DNA from: Euphorbia lathyris
Taxonomy: Eukaryota > Streptophyta > Magnoliopsida > Malpighiales > Euphorbiaceae
DNA length: 64,000 bases
Direction of reading: 5' to 3'
Assembly: GCF_963576675.1 (NCBI RefSeq)
Contig: NC_088912.1
Location: 97,741,895-97,805,894, forward strand
Below the pieces are notes generated by a model. That model searched no databases, was not told the DNA's origin, and saw only the letters and a program-made list of their open reading frames with translations. This document shows, one piece after another, positions 1 to 11,831 of the stretch (position 1 is the stretch's first letter; the number at the start of each line of letters is the position of its first letter). The position numbers and the translations under genes were made by a program.

Positions 1-895
1 GGTTCCATGACACCCACTTCATTTTCTTTTCTTCTCTTGAATCAAAGAGTAGGGTAAAGCTAATCATTATGCTCTAACATGTCCCATATGTAACATATAG
101 GGCTAGCAAAAGGAACTTCATACTTAAATTAAACTACACTCCAAGTTCCTAGCACCATTTTAATGTTCTTCCATCTCCTCAAGGAACTACATACATCAAT
201 GGCAATTTTCCAACATTCATATCGATATACCCCATAGGGATATCGTGTATTTGGACAAAAACTATGATAAACTTTAATTGAGATATATCCTTATCTAAAC
301 TTTTTGTTACAAAAAAAAACGACATATATAAAGCTTATTTAAAACAGTGAAAATATAAGGTCGAATGCATATATAGGCTATATATTTCTAGTAGTGATAT
401 TGTTCATTGCTATTTGTCCAGTAAACTAAAGAATTAACAAGTTCAATTCTAATTAGAACTTATCATGGATTAGCCTGAGTCGGGTTCATATTGAGTCTAG
501 TGGGGTTTCGTCTAAAAATGTAACCCAATCCATTGTTAATCTAAACAGGTTCGAATTTAAAAATCAAATCTCATCCCCAAATCAAATAAACCAACTTAAA
601 AATAAATATATATTTTATAATAAAAGAATTCAAATCTATTATAATGAAATAAATATTTAATATATAAATATATGAGTTCATAATTAATATTAATAGAGCG
701 GGCTAACAGCCTTTGGTGGACCTAAACCAAACCAAACCTAATCTCAAATTTCTTTATCGAAATTGGCCCATGGAACACGAACATGAACGCATCAGACAGA
801 TACCCGAGATTTTGAACATTTCTAATTCTAATTGACTTAATATGTGAAAATGAATGGTTAGAAACACTTAAAATAAAAAAATGAAAGATTGATAC
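1..895. other. AT-rich stretch, no gene recognised
   Basis: I see no convincing coding exon on either strand. The next exon of the minus-strand ankyrin gene should lie in this direction, because its last visible exon ends at 896 with a GT donor, but I could not recognise it. Positions about 470-830 look like decayed repeat DNA. Confidence 0.4.
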
Positions 896-988
896 CTTGA
901 TTTAATATATTAGTCTGTTGCATATGTTCATCGAATGGAATTGATATTTTAACATCCACAGGGGAAGTTGGTAGTTGGACTTGAATAC
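896..988 (-). CDS. Ankyrin gene, exon 4 (last visible exon, gene continues left)
   Basis: A 93-bp exon that, after splicing to exon 3, reads WIYSCIQVQLPTSPVDVK and on to DEHMQQTNILNQ. The acceptor is GGAAG at 989 and the donor is GTATCA at 895, again phase 1. The motif IYSCI-x-VQLP fits the family linker between the FW-IYS block and the next ankyrin or PGG part. The call depends on the reading frame being continuous across three predicted junctions. The exon is short, so it is less certain than exon 2. Confidence 0.45.
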
Positions 989-1576
989 CTTCCAATATCA
1001 ACCATCAACATAATTAATTAAGATTTATATATATAAAAAAACTTAATTAATGAATCAAATTATGAACAAAGATGAAATTATAATGGAGCTTAATGGTAAT
1101 TTTAAGGAAAATTTACATGGAAACCGGATACATAAACTAATTAATGAAACCTAAAATTGGAAAATGATATTTGTATAAAATATAGAAAACGAACTTAGAG
1201 AAAATGTATGAATAATAAAAACATATAGATATATTTTATGAATTTTAAAATTATAAGAATTTATATTTAACTTTTATATCAATATTCTTTTACATAAAAG
1301 TCATATAATACAAGAAAAAAGTAAATATTTTTTAATTATTAATTTGAAATAATATTAATTTTAAAGTACATTAAATTTTAGAAAGCTAAAAATTCAACAA
1401 AAATTCAGACTTGTTTTTTGGTAAATCACGAAAACGTGATTCAAAATGTTTTTTACAAGTTTACAAAAGTTATCGAACTGTAAAACACTTTAAATTCAAA
1501 ATTTCCGTATAATATAATTATCAATTAATGCTATATTAATTAATAAATTAAGGAAATTAAGGAAGAAGAACTAACA

Positions 1577-1731
1577 AGAATAGATCCATTGTTTCCAGAA
1601 GACATATTGGTTGCCGCTCGGAAATAAATCGCTGAGACATGAAATTGTATAGATCGGAACATTTGAAACTTTTTCTTTTTTGGTTTTGGTAGCCAAGCTT
1701 GGACAATGCCGGAGTAGGTCCAACGATATGT
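1577..1731 (-). CDS. Ankyrin gene, exon 3
   Basis: A short exon encoding DISLDLLRHCPSLATKT, then LFPSGNQYVFWKQWIYS. The FPSG...FW...IYS pattern is characteristic of ITN1-like ankyrin proteins (commonly FPSG-x-FGFW-x-IYS). The acceptor is AAG at 1732-1734 and the donor is GTTAGT at 1576. Both introns are phase 1, so exons 2, 3 and 4 read through without a stop. The middle, expected to include a conserved His/Leu block, is diverged (KKEKVSNVPIYTISCLSD), so the protein may be degenerating or fast-evolving. The intron separating it from exon 2 is about 6.2 kb and full of transposons. Confidence 0.6.
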
Positions 1732-1886
1732 CTTCATTTGTAGGAAAGTAAACAAGAATTTGTGTCAAAATATATAAAGGTGAATGGAAATTATATAAAA
1801 TAAATAAATAAATTCTTATATATTAGTTTAAATTTTTGTATTAAATAGTTCTCAAAATTATGAACAAGTAGAGTGGGAATGAGGGT

Positions 1887-2030
1887 GCCTTTTATGGTTA
1901 TTTTGTTTTTGACAAAGTACCAGTACTTGGTTTGTTTTCACCATTGGATGATGAAACATAAAACTAATCCAATGATGAAAACACACAAAGTAAAGCTTAC
2001 TTTGTTAAAAACAAAGTAAACATAGCCTTT
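1887..2030. repeat. Small MITE-like inverted repeat, copy A
   Basis: The ends are inverted copies (GGCTATG-TTACTTTG-type words at both sides), and a CCATTGGATGA core faces its complement about 30 bp later. A related copy lies at 22806-22918. It carries no coding capacity, and I could not fix a target-site duplication. Confidence 0.35.
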
Positions 2031-2622
2031 ACCTGGAAATAAGAATACTTTATCATTTCCCGATGCAGAAAAAATTGAGAGAAGACATTTATTGATTTTA
2101 ACCATAAATCAACAACATAAATTTATAAGAAATTAATAAAAATCTCCAATTTGGATAGAGAACCTTAGCTTCTAATGGAGTAAAAATTTATTTGAAAAAT
2201 CATCACTCACAATGAGAAAAGACAGAATTTATACTCTTAAAATCCTAGGCATAAATTAAAAATAAATCATAACTTAATATAATTGAAAATATAATAAAAT
2301 GGACCAAATGAAAAGAAAGATGGAGTGAATGGTTAATTTAAAGGAAAAAAGAAAGAAAGAAAAAAGGTGGCTCATTCAAAGGACACATTTGGTTTTAGCA
2401 GCCGGTTGGGGTTGACGGCTGGGGGCCTATGGCTCTCGGGTTGATGGCCTAAGTGCTTCTCATCGCGTTTCCTCACTCCCTGATTCCTCTATAACATCTT
2501 GAAAGCTCATTTGGCCTTCTTGGATTGGATTTATGTCCTCACCATACTTCATTCTTTAAAAAGAATTGAACCCAAGTCTTGTGTAGTATAGTGAAGAGAT
2601 GCATTCGGTTTGTAGTTGTTGA

Positions 2623-4650
2623 TTATCTTGAAGGGGTCATATCAAGCGACGACTGTACTCTTAGATGGCTTTGTGTAAGCCGACCACAAATTTCTCTATC
2701 ATTATTCTCATTGACCCAAACAGGAATCTCATTCTTGACACACCTCAAGAATACCAAACTCCTCATCACATAGTTGCACTTCATAATAAGTGCATAAAGT
2801 GAATGTTCTCTTAATAACGCAATCATACTTCTTAACATAAGTAGGTCAATAAAATACACAATAATAAGTTCCCAATTTACTCGGTGAGAGGCTTGATTCA
2901 ATAACTTTATGCATGTGTGAGAATCCCTTGTCATATAGAGAGGCACCACAGGGAGTCCTCCAAATTATTCTCCGAAAAGATCGCTTCCTCGTGAGGAAGA
3001 CTACAGAAAAACTATAACCCATAATCAAATTAGGTTGGTATGACTTATCTTTGAAACGTAGTAGCCCATCTGGTAGTTCAGTAGGACCCATATCTTCATA
3101 CTCTCTAAGAATTGCTGCCACTTGGATTGAGCTGGTTTTTTTTTTATCTTGATGACTCAATATGTATTCTTTTCACGCTGGTTATCGAATTGGACAATAA
3201 TCAAAGTGGCATTTAATTTCTTGTTAGAGGAACTCATCAAGGGTGTAAGGATATATTTAATGACATCATTGAATATTTTTTATGTGTTGCTTCTCCCCAC
3301 ATGCGAGGCATCTCGTGAATGGCAATCATCCATTTCAACTACATTGCATATAACGTCATCCTTATAAGCCCTAATAATGAAATGAACTTTACATCAGTGA
3401 GTAACTTGAAGTTTCTCCACATTCTTTGATCCATCCAATCCGATATGGTTTAGGATATGGTTCAGAAACCAAATCAAACTTGCTCATGGTGGCTTGACTA
3501 ATAATATTCGCTTAGCTTCCTCCATAAACTATTTCCTCACACTTACTCCCAGAAAATAAGCATCGAGAAAAATTGATGTCATGGATCACACTATTAATAT
3601 TAGACATTAGCATAATCTCCACCGTATGAACATCATACTCATACATAGAAGAACAACTTTCAAGTGGGTTATGATATACATCATCATTTCAACACATCAC
3701 CATGTTATTTTTCCTCATCTTAAGGCATTTAACAGACTTATGACTGGGTTCATTACATTGAAATATTTTGAGAGGCACCAACTTAGCATAAGGAATTTGT
3801 TTGTAGAAGGTAGTAGAACTTCCCTAATTTGTCTTCCATCTCATATAGTAATCTTCCCAACAGTGGAACTCCCACTGGAATTTCCAACTTGCATCTCATT
3901 ATCTATTGACTCCACTTGATCTATATTCAAAGAATTGTTCTATCATCCCATATGCTTAGAGATCTCTACTCCTTATGCTCAATTAAGCTTCCGCTTTCAA
4001 TGTAAAATTCCTTACATCTTGCACCCTAATCACCATTTGAATCCCAATCTTGTCTTGGATTTTATACCATAACCTTCTAAACAATAGATGCCATTTGATT
4101 CTCTGACTCCATCAGTTGGGCTCGAACAAACAATTTCAAAAACTCCACGGTATACTCATGCACACTCCTACTCCCTAACACAAATTTTTTATAAGAACGA
4201 AAAATATATTGTTCGCAATTCGGTGTCCAAAATCTCTCCCTCAATATAGGCCTTGCCCAAGACCACAGTGATTCCCGTTTCCCTCTTCTCCATTCCTTAT
4301 TCACTTGATCCCACCAAATCAAAGCTTATTTTTTCAAATAGTAGGGAACCAGTCCCACCTTTCTTTGATCAGGTACATTAGTGTATTGAAAGAACCTTTT
4401 TACTTCCGACAACCAATTAAGAAACCCATCAATATCAAGGTGTCCCCTAAATATAGTTAATCTACCTTCATCTTGCAAAGCATCATCTTTATTTTGGTTA
4501 GGACTAGGTGGATTCTTCCCACAACCATAAGGAATTATCCTAATATTACCCAAACTCACCCCGATCACCATTACTCTCATTAAGCCCACACTATTCATCA
4601 TAATTAAAATAATCATCCTCACTATCAATCTCATCAAAATGATCACGATT
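2623..4650 (-). mobile_element. Decayed Ty3/gypsy retrotransposon (gag and RT remnants) in ankyrin intron 2
   Basis: Read on the minus strand, 4650-4077 gives gag-like sequence: FRGHLDIDGFLNWLSEVKRFF, then WWDQVNKEWRRGK and VHEYTVEFLKLF, the classic retrotransposon gag pattern, with a stop between the two halves. At 3160-2623, ELPDGLLRF is followed by an RT-like stretch, LLREHSLYALIMKCNYVMRS, matching the gypsy RT region LREN-KLYANL-KKC. Many stops and shifts separate the pieces. No LTRs were recognised. It is a dead element that enlarges an intron of the ankyrin gene. Confidence 0.6.
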
Positions 4651-4957
4651 AGGCCTCCTTACCTCTTGAATCTTGGACCTCTACAGTTTGGATGTGGTTG
4701 AAAGGCTTCCCATGCTTCCTTATTGGTGGTGGTGACGAATGAGGTGATGAAAGTGGCAGAGGCGGATGTGGAGGAAGTTGTCCTTATCTTTATCAATTTT
4801 CTTCCATGGCTTGTTGAAACATGCATTGGAACTCCACCTTCGAGTCGCATGAAGGGCATTCCCCATCCCCATTCTAATTTTGGAGAAAAAGAATTTTACA
4901 TTTCCGCCATATGAGAATTTCAATTGACAACCTTATTGGTCATTAACATAATATTAA

Positions 4958-5870
4958 GGGTAAATTCTAAAAAAAAAACTGTGGTTTAACCGATTTCAAA
5001 AAAACCCCATGTGGTTTGTTATTATAAAAAAAGGACTGTGTTATACACTGTTACCCAAAAAACGGAAAATGGCTTAACACCGTTAAAAAGCTGACGTGGC
5101 ACAGGGGCAATTTAGGAAATTCAATTTTTTTTTATAATCTTCTTCTTCTTCTTCGTGACATTTCTTCTTCTTCTTCTTCTTCTTCTTCTTCTTCTTCTTC
5201 TTCTTCTTCTTCTTCTTCTTCTTCTTCTCCTCTCTCTTATTTTCTTCTTCCTCCTCTCCTCTCTTCTTCTAATTTTTTTTTTTATTTTACTCGAAATTTC
5301 AGAACATCTGAAATCCAAACGTTCATCACGTCTGGATTTTCCGACATCTGGAAAATCTGGAAAATCCAGACGTGATGAACATCTGGTCAGGCGTTCTCCA
5401 GAATTCTATAAATTTCCAGAAATTCTAGGAATTTTCTAGAATTTTGGAAATTTTCCAGAATTCTGGAATTTTTTCAGAATTCCAGAAAATTCTAGAAATT
5501 CTGAAAATTTTCCAGAATTCTGGAATCAAAATTAAAAAAAATAGAAGAAGAAGAAGAAGAAGAAGAAGAGGAGAGGAGGAAGAAGAAGAGAAGAAGAAGA
5601 AGGAGGAGGAGGAAGAGGAAGAAGAAAAGAAGAGAGAGAGGAAGAAGAAGAGAAGAAGAGAGAGAAAGAAAAAATTAAAAAAAAATTAAAAAATTGAATT
5701 TCCTAAATTTTTCCTGTGCCACGTCAGCTTTATTAACGGTGTTAAGCCATTTTCCGTTTTTCGGGTAACAGCGTATAACACAGTCCTTTTTTTTTGTAAT
5801 AACAAACCACAGAGGTTTTTTTTTTTAAATCGGTTAAACCACATGAGTTTTTTTTTTTTGGAATTTACCC
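4958..5870. mobile_element. Non-autonomous fold-back MULE (913 bp) with 9-bp TSD
   Basis: The termini are inverted copies: GGGTAAATTC at the left and GAATTTACCC at the right. The arms (about 170 bp) share inverted words such as GCTGACGTGGCACAGG against CCTGTGCCACGTCAGC. The 9-bp duplication TAATATTAA flanks it exactly (4949-4957 and 5871-5879), as expected for a Mutator-like element. The left arm holds a CTT microsatellite (5163-5228) and the right arm GAA/AAG tracts, so the whole element can fold back. It has no transposase. Confidence 0.85.
5163..5228 (+). repeat. (CTT)n microsatellite in the MULE left arm
   Basis: A pure CTT run of about 22 units. The complementary purine tract (AAG/GAA/GAG mix) is at 5541-5680 in the right arm. 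It produces spurious poly-Leu and poly-Arg reading frames. Confidence 0.95.
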
Positions 5871-5964
5871 TAATATTAAAGCATATTAATTGAATTTCAA
5901 GGTCAATGGTTTAAATCCTGAAAGTAATGTTCGTTGACGAAATTCATTATGCAGTAGGGTAAGT

Positions 5965-6900
5965 CTAGGGATGTAAACAGGGAGAGGGGGAATCCCCATC
6001 CTTATTCGGGCGTTCGACAGGGACATGCAATCCCCAATTAGAATTCCCAACTCTGTCTGGAATCCACCTTGACACTGAGGGGGAATTCCTATTTAGAGTC
6101 TCCATGCGGTGTGAATAGAGACAAAATTGTCCGCATTTATGTCTCTGGGACGGTAACATGGACGGGAATGGGAAACCCTGATAGGTTGGGAGTGGGGTTG
6201 AGGAATGTAATCCCCACCCCGCATCACTCGGTTTAGATCACTAGGTAAGTCTTGATTGATACAACCTTTGAATTTAAGAGACATTTACATATGAGAGTGT
6301 ATTAAATATTCTCTGTGTCGGAGATTAATGTAAGATCTATGATTGGACCTTAACTCTTAGCTTGTGCTTTTAGTTGAAACGGTTCAATGACATGGTATCA
6401 GAGCCTATAAGACCAAATAGTCGAGGATTTGAGTCATGGCAACCTCATTAATGTGTGGAATTAAAACCACATGGCGGGATGAGCCTGTGTTGTGCTCGTT
6501 GCAAGCCCAATGGGCATTTGCATTGTGAGGGTGTATTGAAAATTAATATAAAATCTATGATTGAGCCTTAACTATTAGTTCGAGCTTTTAATTCTTTTTG
6601 GGCTCCTAGTTGGTTAGAAGTTATTCTTTGGAAAGACAATTTTTTATTGCTTAATAAAGATTTCAGGTACCGCAAAAAAAAATTGAGATTGCATTGTTTC
6701 GTATGTAGAGGTTAAATTCCCACACCCTTAATAACTATAAACTACATTTATACGTTATCCCAAATAGAGAGGGTAGTGCATTTAGGGGTATCTTGATATA
6801 AAAATACAATTTATAGAAACAACCTGCTTAACACAACTCATTTGACACAATTTTCATTTCTACTTTATTTATATCATATATAATTATGTGGAATATATAG
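5965..6900. other. Intronic DNA, no gene recognised
   Basis: Part of ankyrin intron 2. The words ATGGTATCAGAGCC near 6391 resemble an initiator-tRNA primer-binding site, and the nearby sequence repeats itself (AATATAAAATCTATGATTG-like words at about 6330 and 6548), so a decayed LTR element is possible. No coding match was seen. Confidence 0.35.
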
Positions 6901-6903
6901 ATC

Positions 6904-7744
6904 TATGGGTGTGCATCGGTTCAAAACTGAATATAATCGAAAAACCCGAATAACGAAATTATCAAAATATTTAACAACGACACATAACCGAATAATATGT
7001 AAAACCAAAATATATCTGGTTGGCTTTTAAACTGAACAACCCGAATTTAGTTAAAAAAACGTATTATTATATTACCTCATTAAATTTACTTTAACAAAAA
7101 AAATTGACATACTTTTAAAATATATCTATATTGGCTTATTATATCAACAACAATAATAAAAAATTATACTTGTAAAATTATATATGGATAATACCCATTT
7201 AACTCCCTAAACAAAAGCTTCAAAGTCAATTAGGATCCTGAACTAATCAAGTCCCTGAACTAAGCAAAAATTATCAATTAAGTCCCTAACATATCTTAAA
7301 ATTAGAAATTGTGACTATTTTATAGACTGTAATGATATATGTGTTGGTTCAAAATTAGTTTGGGGAATATGGTATGTACTGTTCAACCGAATCATTTTCA
7401 ATGAGGTCTCAATTGATGATTTTTGTTTATAATGAAGACTCAATTGATGATTTTGGCCTAGTTCATGGACCTAATTGATGATTTTGATAGTTAAAGGTTA
7501 TAATTAACAGTTTAGGGAGCGAAATAGATATTATACCAATTATATATATATATATATATAATAGAATATGTGTTATTCGTTGCAATTCAGTTTTTTTATA
7601 TTTTTTTGTCAAATTGAACCAAACCGAAATATAGCTAAAATTAAAATTGATGCCAAAACCAAGTGTAAAAAAACCGAACCAAAAAACCGAATTCAATCGA
7701 TTCAGTACAGTATGTAGTTTAAATCGAACCGATGCACACCCATA
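6904..7744. mobile_element. hAT-like non-autonomous element with 19-bp TIRs
   Basis: It begins TATGGGTGTGCATCGGTTC and ends with the exact reverse complement. Subterminal words are rich in AACCGAA/TTCGGTT. The flanking 8-bp duplication is poor (at best 6 of 8 positions), so the superfamily rests on the TIR type (GGGTGTGCA). It lies in ankyrin intron 2, close to exon 2, and contains a second small repeat at 7186-7541. Confidence 0.6.
7186..7541. repeat. MITE nested in the hAT-like element
   Basis: The inverted ends share ACTCCCTAAAC and its complement, plus GTCCCTGAACTA against repeated CAATTGATGATTTT words. The AT-rich flanks do not allow a secure TSD. Confidence 0.4.
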
Positions 7745-7918
7745 TATATAAGAAATTAACTACTTCCAATGTAATAAACCCATCCAATCAAAATGTATCA
7801 TTTTAACGTGTTTATTTCTTAATACTAATCATCTCCCATGAATTCAACTTTATAAAAGTTATCCCTGTATAGACGGCACAACACAATTATAATATGAAAT
7901 TAGAGATAGTGGTCTTAC

Positions 7919-8428
7919 CGAACATTCCTCTCCAAATTGAGCCAGAAAGAAGTCCAGTAACAGAACTTTCATTTTCCCTCATCATCAGAATATCAAATGG
8001 TATTAGTGAGTATAAGTAACGAGTTGCTTCCTTGTGGCCATGGTAGCAAGCAACATCCAAAGGAAGTGCACCATTTTTATCAGGAACCATAACCAAGTTT
8101 TTATTCTTACTCACAAAGTACTCTATAATTTTCATGTCTCCAATTTGAGCTGCAACGAAAAGAACAGTTCGTCCATGAACATCAATTTGAGCTGCAAAAT
8201 CATCTTCAGACATAGACTCTGAAAATATCTTTACGATCTCCAAATTTCCTGTCAAAGTTGCGTGATGAATGGCTGTCCAATTACTACTACCTTTAATCAT
8301 CGGATGTTTGTCGAGGAAATTTCTCACACCATTTATATCAGATCTCTCTATAGCTTCAACTATCTGCTTAAATTTAATGTTCATACTCCTCTCTTCCTCC
8401 TCAACTTTCCAAAACTCTTCATCTGGAT
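7919..8428 (-). CDS. Ankyrin gene, exon 2: ankyrin repeats
   Basis: This exon encodes about 170 residues starting (D)PDEEFWKVEEEERSMNIKF. Three to four ankyrin repeats follow: NWTAIHHATLTGNLEIVKI, GRTVLFVAAQIGDMKIIEYF and GALPLDVACYHGHKEATRYL, each with the usual TxLHxAAxxG-like core. The acceptor is TGCAG at 8429-8432. The donor is GTAAGA at 7918, phase 1. Joining to the exon at 1731 gives GMFDISLDLLRHCPSLAT in frame, the form expected of ITN1-like proteins. No stop or frameshift is seen in the exon. Ankyrin repeats are protein-binding modules; the specific partner is unknown. Confidence 0.75.
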
Positions 8429-8588
8429 CTGCATTTTAATTCATCCATATATGCAAAAAGATTAGACTAGAGAAGTTTTATATTAGACCGGATGTAATAG
8501 ATTCAACCAATGAAACAGGAGATGCATATCATTTTATTGGAAAATTATGTCGTAATGCCTTGAATCAGTATAACACACTATGACATTA

Positions 8589-8815
8589 TGTAACCGGGGA
8601 CATCATAGGTTCCAAGTTGGATTAGGACGTGGGTTCCTAGTCGGATTATGTTAGATTGAGTATTATAAATACTCAATTATGTAAACCTAATTTGTAATCT
8701 GTTTTTCGTCTCCTAATAAATACTATTCTCCTTCCTACCCACACAACATTGGTGAACCACGTAAATCTGTGTTTTCAATTATTTATTATTTATCTTTCGT
8801 TGATTCCACACAACA
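8589..8815 (+). repeat. Probable solo LTR (copia-like)
   Basis: It runs from TGTAACCGGGGAC to CACACAACA, with an internal TATAAATACT and polyadenylation-like words typical of small copia LTRs. The flanks CATTA and AATTA agree at 4 of 5 positions. No internal region or second LTR was found nearby. It lies in intron 1 of the ankyrin gene. Confidence 0.4.
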
Positions 8816-9225
8816 AATTATTAATGTAAAAATAAAGATGTACAGTTGCAACATTTTCATAGTTTCTACAATACTCTTCAAGTATGTGATCCATTAGTAT
8901 TACAAGATATTATTGTACATTGACTAATTGGTCAAGTTGTATATTAGACGGGATATGCAACGGATTCAACCAATAAAAAAGGAGATGCTTTAGAATTGTA
9001 TGATTTAGAATTGCACAAGGATATTGTGTTGTGACATGTGAAATTCTTTGAGAAAGAATTTCCTTTTTAAGACGGATCAAATACAAAAGGAAATGGTTCC
9101 AAAGATGAAGATGGTGCATGGAGTGATGATGACGGGGACACTGATCGTGACGTGAGCATTGAAAGGCGGCTGGCAGCAACGTTGTCCGCCCTCGAGAATC
9201 GGGCTCGGGCTGCAAATATGCCCAC

Positions 9226-9362
9226 GTGAGAGAGACTGAGGCTTATTAGTAAGATGAGAATCTAATACATATATGTAGACACGTTTTAAAGTCATAAGAC
9301 CCAAGGTGCTGGATTTGGACCAGAGCGGACAATATCTACATCGTATTGGGCAGGGTGTTACA
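9226..9362 (+). repeat. Fragment of a TRIM LTR (same family as 40073-40639)
   Basis: The segment from GAGGCTTATTAGTAAG through AGCGGACAATATCTACAT to GGGTGTTACA matches, in the opposite orientation, the outer end of the TRIM LTRs at 40 kb. The front half of the LTR is absent or too diverged to recognise. Confidence 0.6.
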
Positions 9363-9549
9363 TTCCTTAAATACTCCTTACCCTATAACACACTATGTGA
9401 ATTGTGACGGTTTTTCTGTAAAACATCGGAAATTTCTTGTAGCGGTCTTTGTCGGCCATGAGACGAAACATTTTAAAGATGTACGAAAAGACTCAAGTTG
9501 ACAAGATGCCATGAATACGAAGATTTAAGCTCTAGGGTGTCGGTAGATA

Positions 9550-9790
9550 TATAAGATAAAATATTGGTCTGATGAAGGCATAGAGCAACTTCACAATAGT
9601 GATCTATACGAATTATCAGGTAGAAGGCATTGACTATAACGAAACATTTGCACCGATGGCCAAAATGGTAATTGTTTATGTTTTCCTTGCAATTGTAGCT
9701 ATTAAAAATTTGGAAGAGCATCAAATGGATGTATATAATGCTTTTCTTCACGGGGACTTGAGCGGAGAAGTGTATACGAAGGTTTTCTAG
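9550..9790 (+). mobile_element. Ty1/copia reverse-transcriptase fragment
   Basis: The reading frame from 9599 gives QVEGIDYNETFAPMAKMV, then HQMDVYNAFLHGDL, diagnostic of the copia RT start. The preceding YKIKYWSDEG is in another frame, so there is a shift near 9600. It ends in a stop at 9790. It is a remnant only, in ankyrin intron 1. Confidence 0.8.
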
Positions 9791-10433
9791 GTTTGAAAAA
9801 TATGAAACCTAATCTAGTGCCTAGATTGAAAAATCATTGTAAGGACTCAAACAAGCTCCTTGATGTTAGTTTGTAAAATTGTCAAAAACATTGAAAAATC
9901 ATAGATTACGAGTCTGAAAATCATAGATCAAAAACTGAAAATTCTCTCTCCAAAATCATAAACCCTAAATACAATAATTGAAAATATGAAAATAATTTGA
10001 TGCATGACAACCCGACAACCCCGAAAATGGATGATTACGAGTCTGGTAATTTATGTTTTTATCAAATATGTCATGAAAATAATACATATTTTTTATGACG
10101 ATTTTGCATTATTCGTCACAAAAAATAGGACAATTTGCATTTTCGTCACAAAAAAAATGTAACGATTTTTCATAAATTTTTCTTATGCGTGGACAGATGA
10201 ATCTCCTGCCTGCCCTATGGTCAGGTGGGATGAATCTCCCACCTGGCCAGACGGGAGATTCATCCACCTAGGTATAAAACATGTGGATCCTCTAAAAAAA
10301 TCAGTTTATGAAAATGGTAAACTTGTCCAAACGGAAACGGTGATAAGTAATTTGGGGACAGTATATAGCAACAGGTACAAATTAATTAATGCAGTGTTGC
10401 TAACATGACATGATCTAAAAAGAAGATCCAAAC

Positions 10434-10827
10434 CTTTTGCTTGTTGTCCCATAATTTGTTCCTCAGGCCATAGCATGGTAGCCAAAAACTCCCAGCAACG
10501 TTTTGCTGTCTTGAAGTTTATGATGAACCAACGCAAGTGAGGGCAGCATGAAATTTTAATAGCATGTACAGCAGCAGCATTCTTCTTTCTCCATGCCTTG
10601 TATTCAACTTCAGATGATTCTCTTCGGTTAGTAGGTTCTTCTGCGTTTTCTTTTTCATGTGCAATTTCATGCTCTTCTGCCGTTGCTTCGATAGTTTCCC
10701 AGAGATCATTAGCCACCAAATAGCTCTTCATGCATGCACTCCATATTGCATAATTATGCTTATGTAGTACTTCTGGAACAATATTTAGCCTCCTCTCCTT
10801 TCTGTAAAATTTTACTAACTTTGGCAT
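10434..10827 (-). CDS. Ankyrin (ITN1/ACD6-like) gene, exon 1: UBN2/DUF4219-type N-terminus
   Basis: First recognised exon of a minus-strand gene continuing at 8428-7919, 1731-1577 and 988-896 and then off the left edge. It encodes about 131 residues starting MPKLVKFYRK. The segment NYAIWSACMKSYLVANDLW and the later WRKKNAAAVHAIKISC are typical of the DUF4219/UBN2 gag-like domain found at the N-terminus of many plant ankyrin-PGG proteins and in copia gag. The ATG at 10827 was chosen because the family motif VPEVL follows soon after. A donor (AAAG then GTTTGG) at 10433 leaves phase 1, which fits the phase of exon 2. Members of this family are membrane proteins with ankyrin repeats and a PGG domain, linked to stress and cell-death signalling. 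The PGG part lies outside the window. Alternative: this exon alone could be a copia gag remnant, but the in-phase join to exon 2 argues against that. Confidence 0.6.
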
Positions 10828-11831
10828 CAGTTGAAATTAATAAGGATATAATAATAGGGTTAAGATACAAATTTAGTCGAGGAGTGCAAATTTATACGAG
10901 GTTGTGTTGTTTTTGTTGGGATTTTTGAAAAAAAATACAGAAGAAATTAATAAGAATATGGTGCTAACAATTTTATGCAATCTGTCAATGTTCTGCACAA
11001 TTGAAAGATACAAATTTTATGACCCTTTTATAGGCTTATAATGCAACAACAAAGGAGATTTTAAAGCAAACAATAAAATCTTCACTAATTATCTCACTAA
11101 CAAATAAAGACTTATTAAAACTAGACTAGTCAAATAACAAACTTTAAATCACAAAATCATAATCTCAACAGTTTTGTAAGTGAATGATAAAAATCTACTT
11201 TTAAAGTATCTCCAAGAGACTCATTTATTAGGTTCATCCCGTTTTTCCGTTCTGCAGACAAAATTAAGCTATATTTGTTAGTATTAATTACCTTTCCTGT
11301 AATTGAGGAGGGGCACCAGCTGTTACCATTTCCTCAATCTGTTTATATATATATAATTTATCCGATGTATCAGTTTGAGACTCGTCAATCCTCCTTAAGT
11401 AAATCTTCTTCGAATTAAAACTTGTTTCTTCAATCTGTTCATTAATTATCAATTAATTTGATAAAGGGTTAAGCATTAAGCATTATGCATAATGCTCATC
11501 TAAATATATTTCAAATAAATATGCTAAGAAAATATATTAAGAGACTATGCTGTATAATTTCTTAGATATTAATTATTTAAATGTGAAATAAATTATTAAG
11601 ATGAGAGCAAAAAAATAAAAATAAAATAAAATGCCATGAACTTGGAGAAGAAGAAAATTGCTTACAAAGCCCTTGAAAATGTATATCCTCAAGCTAGTTT
11701 TTGTAAACTCCAGGTTCAAATGTTGAGTAGTAGCACATATATATATATATGTAAAATGGTGCCCTTGGCCCCACCTTCCACTCTTTATATTTATATATAT
11801 ACTTTTACAGGTAAATATATCATAATAAAAA

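Noticed and set aside
5121..5439. Poly-Arg and poly-Leu open frames
   Set aside because: They are translations of the CTT/GAA microsatellite within the fold-back MULE.
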